This document shows positions 12,551-14,182 of a stretch of DNA of 14,182 nt, piece after piece. Position numbers and translations under genes: made by a program. Under the pieces are notes generated by a model that saw only the letters and a list, made by a program, of their open reading frames with translations, was not told the origin of the DNA and searched no databases. Within the stretch, counting starts at the first letter, position 1. Every line of letters starts with the position of its first letter. Source of the stretch: Phycisphaerae bacterium. Lineage in GTDB: Bacteria; Planctomycetota; Phycisphaerae; Phycisphaerales; SM1A02. Location: the NCBI GenBank assembly GCA_002683195.1, contig NYSW01000020.1, positions 7,269 to 21,450 on the forward strand, read 5' to 3'.

Positions 12551-13186
12551 TCAGCGGTGAACGCGTCGACCAATTCCCATCACCACGATGACGTCGTGAA
12601 CGATCGCCCGCTCCGGGTCGATCGCGACGAAGCCACCTGATTCAGAGCCCGATCCGTGACCATCGCTGGCAACGGAATCATGCCCGGCGGAGGGCATGAC
12701 CGACGGGCGTCGGTCAAAGAGATTCTCCTGATCAAAGGATCGCTGAATGCGAGCCTCCATGGCCGCCAGGTCCGGAGATTCGAGTTCGCGACGAGCCGCA
12801 AGTTTCCAAATCTCAGAGAGTTGCGCGTGAATGGTGCCTGCGGATCGGGATGCTGCAGCCTCGATCCAGAGCCGATCTCGAGCGTCGACCTTGAGAAAAA
12901 TCCGGGTCGGATAACGCAAGGCCACGCCGGTCACCTCGTTGCCAAGGGAGCCGTCGAAGATGACCACCTCCTCCAACGTGGCCTCGTGAACGGGCTCCTC
13001 CATCGCATGGGACATTCCCACCGCCTCGGTCTCGGCGGGGCTGGAGAACATCATGAAGCCACCACCGATGGCAGCCGCTTCGACCACGAGCAGCACGACG
13101 GTCAAAAGACCCACTCGTGCGCTCTTTTTGCGCGGGCCGTCGGTGGCCTCGGCGTTCTTTGTCTTGTCCGCATCATCAACAGCCAT
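12551..13186 (-). CDS. fliL: FliL-like single-pass membrane protein
   Basis: The 211-residue protein has a charged cytoplasmic N-terminus (1-23), one membrane helix at about 24-46 (RVGLLTVVLLVVEAAAIGGG) and an extracytoplasmic domain, the architecture of FliL, which surrounds and supports the stator units of the motor. The conserved strand-like segment is VALRYPTRIFLKVDARDR (88-105). The C-terminal third departs from typical FliL: after a helix with EARIQRSFDQENLFDRR comes a His/Gly/Ser-rich insertion (about 165-185, AGHDSVASDGHGSGSESGG) before the final strand IVHDVIVVMGI. ATG 13186 follows GGAGGGAG at eight bases; a GTG three codons earlier is too close to it. The call rests on topology, size and the place before fliN rather than on strong motifs. 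It begins 203 nt after the kinase gene and may be the first gene of the operon. Confidence 0.65.
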   Translation of the reverse strand: MAVDDADKTKNAEATDGPRKKSARVGLLTVVLLVVEAAAIGGGFMMFSSPAETEAVGMSHAMEEPVHEATLEEVVIFDGSLGNEVTGVALRYPTRIFLKVDARDRLWIEAAASRSAGTIHAQLSEIWKLAARRELESPDLAAMEARIQRSFDQENLFDRRPSVMPSAGHDSVASDGHGSGSESGGFVAIDPERAIVHDVIVVMGIGRRVHR

Positions 13187-13389
13187 CGGAAACACTCCCT
13201 CCGAGTTCCTTGCGTTTTCCCCGGGGGAGCCCGATCCACGAGAGGACCGACACCGCCGGAGAGGTGAACGAATGGAACATCGGCGTCCGAGGCCACATCG
13301 GTCAAGCCTGAGGCCCGTTTGGACTTTCAGCGGGTTTCATCTGCGACGATCGTGACGGTCTCGGGCGGTTCTCGGCCCCGCCAGAGGGC
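13187..13389. other. Gap between lipid kinase and fliL-like gene
   Basis: These 203 nt carry the fliL ribosome site and probably the promoter of the flagellar block, if it starts here. I looked on the minus strand for sigma-54 (TGGCAC-N5-TTGC), sigma-28 and sigma-70 patterns and found none I would defend; TTGACC is present near 13307-13312 but without a fitting -10. No gene seen. Confidence 0.35.
13195..13202 (-). promoter_or_regulatory. Ribosome binding site of the fliL-like gene
   Basis: Minus-strand GGAGGGAG, eight bases before ATG 13186-13184; it excludes the nearby in-frame GTG at 13195. Confidence 0.75.
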
Positions 13390-14182
13390 TCAGGCCGGTT
13401 GGTATCCGGCCCGGGACAGCACTGGAAGGACGGCGGGCTCGATTTCAAAGGTGATCTCCGGGACCGGATCCGGATCATCCGGCGGGTCACCGTCGACCTG
13501 CCATCGATGGTTCCCATCGAATTCGAACCGAATCTGCCTTCCCGTGGCGTAGATCAGCCTTGGATCCCGAACGTGGCGACCAAGGCGAGCTCGAATCAGC
13601 CAACCCGGCAACTGCCAACGACTCTCGCAGGGCAGAATCACCAGATCGAGTTTTCCATCGTCCGGGCAGGCCTGCCGAGCCAGATCGAGTCTCCCCGCGT
13701 ATTGCCGACTATTGGCCACCATCGCCAGGCCCCGCACCCCGTCCGCCACCCTTCGACCGTCCACCTCGACCTGCATCACCGGGGGAATGAAATCACGAAA
13801 CTGCCGCAGGGAGGGCCGAAGGTAGGAAAGGTTGCTGACGGAACCGGTACGAACGGCGGACAGATCATGGACCACTTCCGCATCGAAGCCGAAGGATGCC
13901 ATCAGCACCACGACTTCATCCGGACGCCCCGGCACCATCGCCCGGCCCAGATCGATCCGATGAACCTGTCCGTTGACCAGATTTTCCGCCACCGCCGCGG
14001 GCTCGGCGGTCATCCCGTAATCGCGGGCGAAGAGATTCTCGTTGCCCGCCGGGCAATGAACGAGCGGTACGTCGGCTCGAACGGCTTCGGGGGCGGCCAG
14101 TCGGACCGCTCCGTCCCCGCCCACCACGACGAGGGCATCTCGACCAGCGAGCGGCCCTCGAAGCCAGCTCTCCGGGATTTCC
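13390..14182 (-). CDS. Diacylglycerol/lipid kinase family protein, N-terminus cut by window edge
   Basis: The visible 264 residues contain the catalytic core of the diacylglycerol kinase fold (DAGK_cat; YegS, DgkB, sphingosine kinase group), which phosphorylates lipid hydroxyls with ATP. Near the window edge stands DALVVVGGDGAVRLAAPEAV, the nucleotide loop, with GGDGA in place of the usual GGDGT (nt 14107-14121). It is followed by LVHCPAGNENLFARDYGM, corresponding to the P-x-GT-x-N-D/L-x-A-R motif with Thr replaced by Asn. The C-terminal beta-sandwich domain is recognisable by MASFGFDAEVVHDL, ANSRQYAGRLDLARQACPDD, GKLDLVIL and WQVDGDPP. The start lies beyond position 14182. It is on the same strand as the flagellar genes but 203 nt away, and no functional link to motility is evident. 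Substrate cannot be predicted. Confidence 0.85.
   Translation of the reverse strand, partial: EIPESWLRGPLAGRDALVVVGGDGAVRLAAPEAVRADVPLVHCPAGNENLFARDYGMTAEPAAVAENLVNGQVHRIDLGRAMVPGRPDEVVVLMASFGFDAEVVHDLSAVRTGSVSNLSYLRPSLRQFRDFIPPVMQVEVDGRRVADGVRGLAMVANSRQYAGRLDLARQACPDDGKLDLVILPCESRWQLPGWLIRARLGRHVRDPRLIYATGRQIRFEFDGNHRWQVDGDPPDDPDPVPEITFEIEPAVLPVLSRAGYQPA

Noticed and set aside
1..14182. CRISPR arrays, tRNA or rRNA genes, insertion sequences, toxin-antitoxin or defence genes
   Set aside because: I looked on both strands and saw no regularly spaced repeats, no tRNA-like cloverleaf, no transposase and no defence motifs; the window is a flagellar block with ordinary flanks.

Overview
The window is high-GC DNA (roughly 60-65% GC by eye) carrying one long co-oriented flagellar gene block, read entirely on the minus strand. 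The combination of the gene set, GC-rich codon use with strong AGGAG-type ribosome binding sites, long disordered extensions on several flagellar proteins and a neighbouring secreted protein of the PEP-CTERM style suggests a motile planctomycete, possibly of the Phycisphaerae. This taxonomic call is an inference and is not proven by any single gene.

Layout in the direction of transcription (high to low coordinates): a lipid/diacylglycerol kinase cut by the right edge (13390-14182); fliL-like (12551-13186); fliN (11893-12381); a fliO-like gene with a large ectodomain (10949-11821); fliP (10146-10949); fliQ (9867-10115); fliR (9040-9852); flhB (7980-9038); flhA (5768-7945); flhF (3676-5544); flhG (2660-3679); a small two-helix membrane protein with an acidic tail that I do not recognise (2256-2603); the flagellar sigma factor fliA (978-1949); a 36-bp perfect palindrome (874-909); and the first 216 residues of a secreted protein running off the left edge (1-649).

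FliP, FliQ, FliR, FlhB and FlhA form the flagellar type III export gate, FliO helps assemble it, FliN is a C-ring (switch and export dock) subunit and FliL is a stator-associated membrane protein. FlhF and FlhG set flagellar position and number, and FliA transcribes late flagellar genes. fliO/fliP and flhF/flhG overlap by one and three to four bases, and fliQ-fliR-flhB are nearly contiguous, so the export gate is probably one transcript. The wider gaps (fliL-fliN, fliN-fliO, flhA-flhF) each hold an inverted repeat without a T-tract. fliM is not found between fliL and fliN, where it often lies.

I see no phage, transposon, CRISPR, toxin or defence system. Points deserving attention are a textbook EF-hand-like calcium loop inside FliP, an NPEH instead of NPTH autocleavage motif in FlhB, the unrecognised small membrane protein between flhG and fliA, the long low-complexity extensions of FlhF, FliA, FliN and FliO, and the nested palindrome after fliA.
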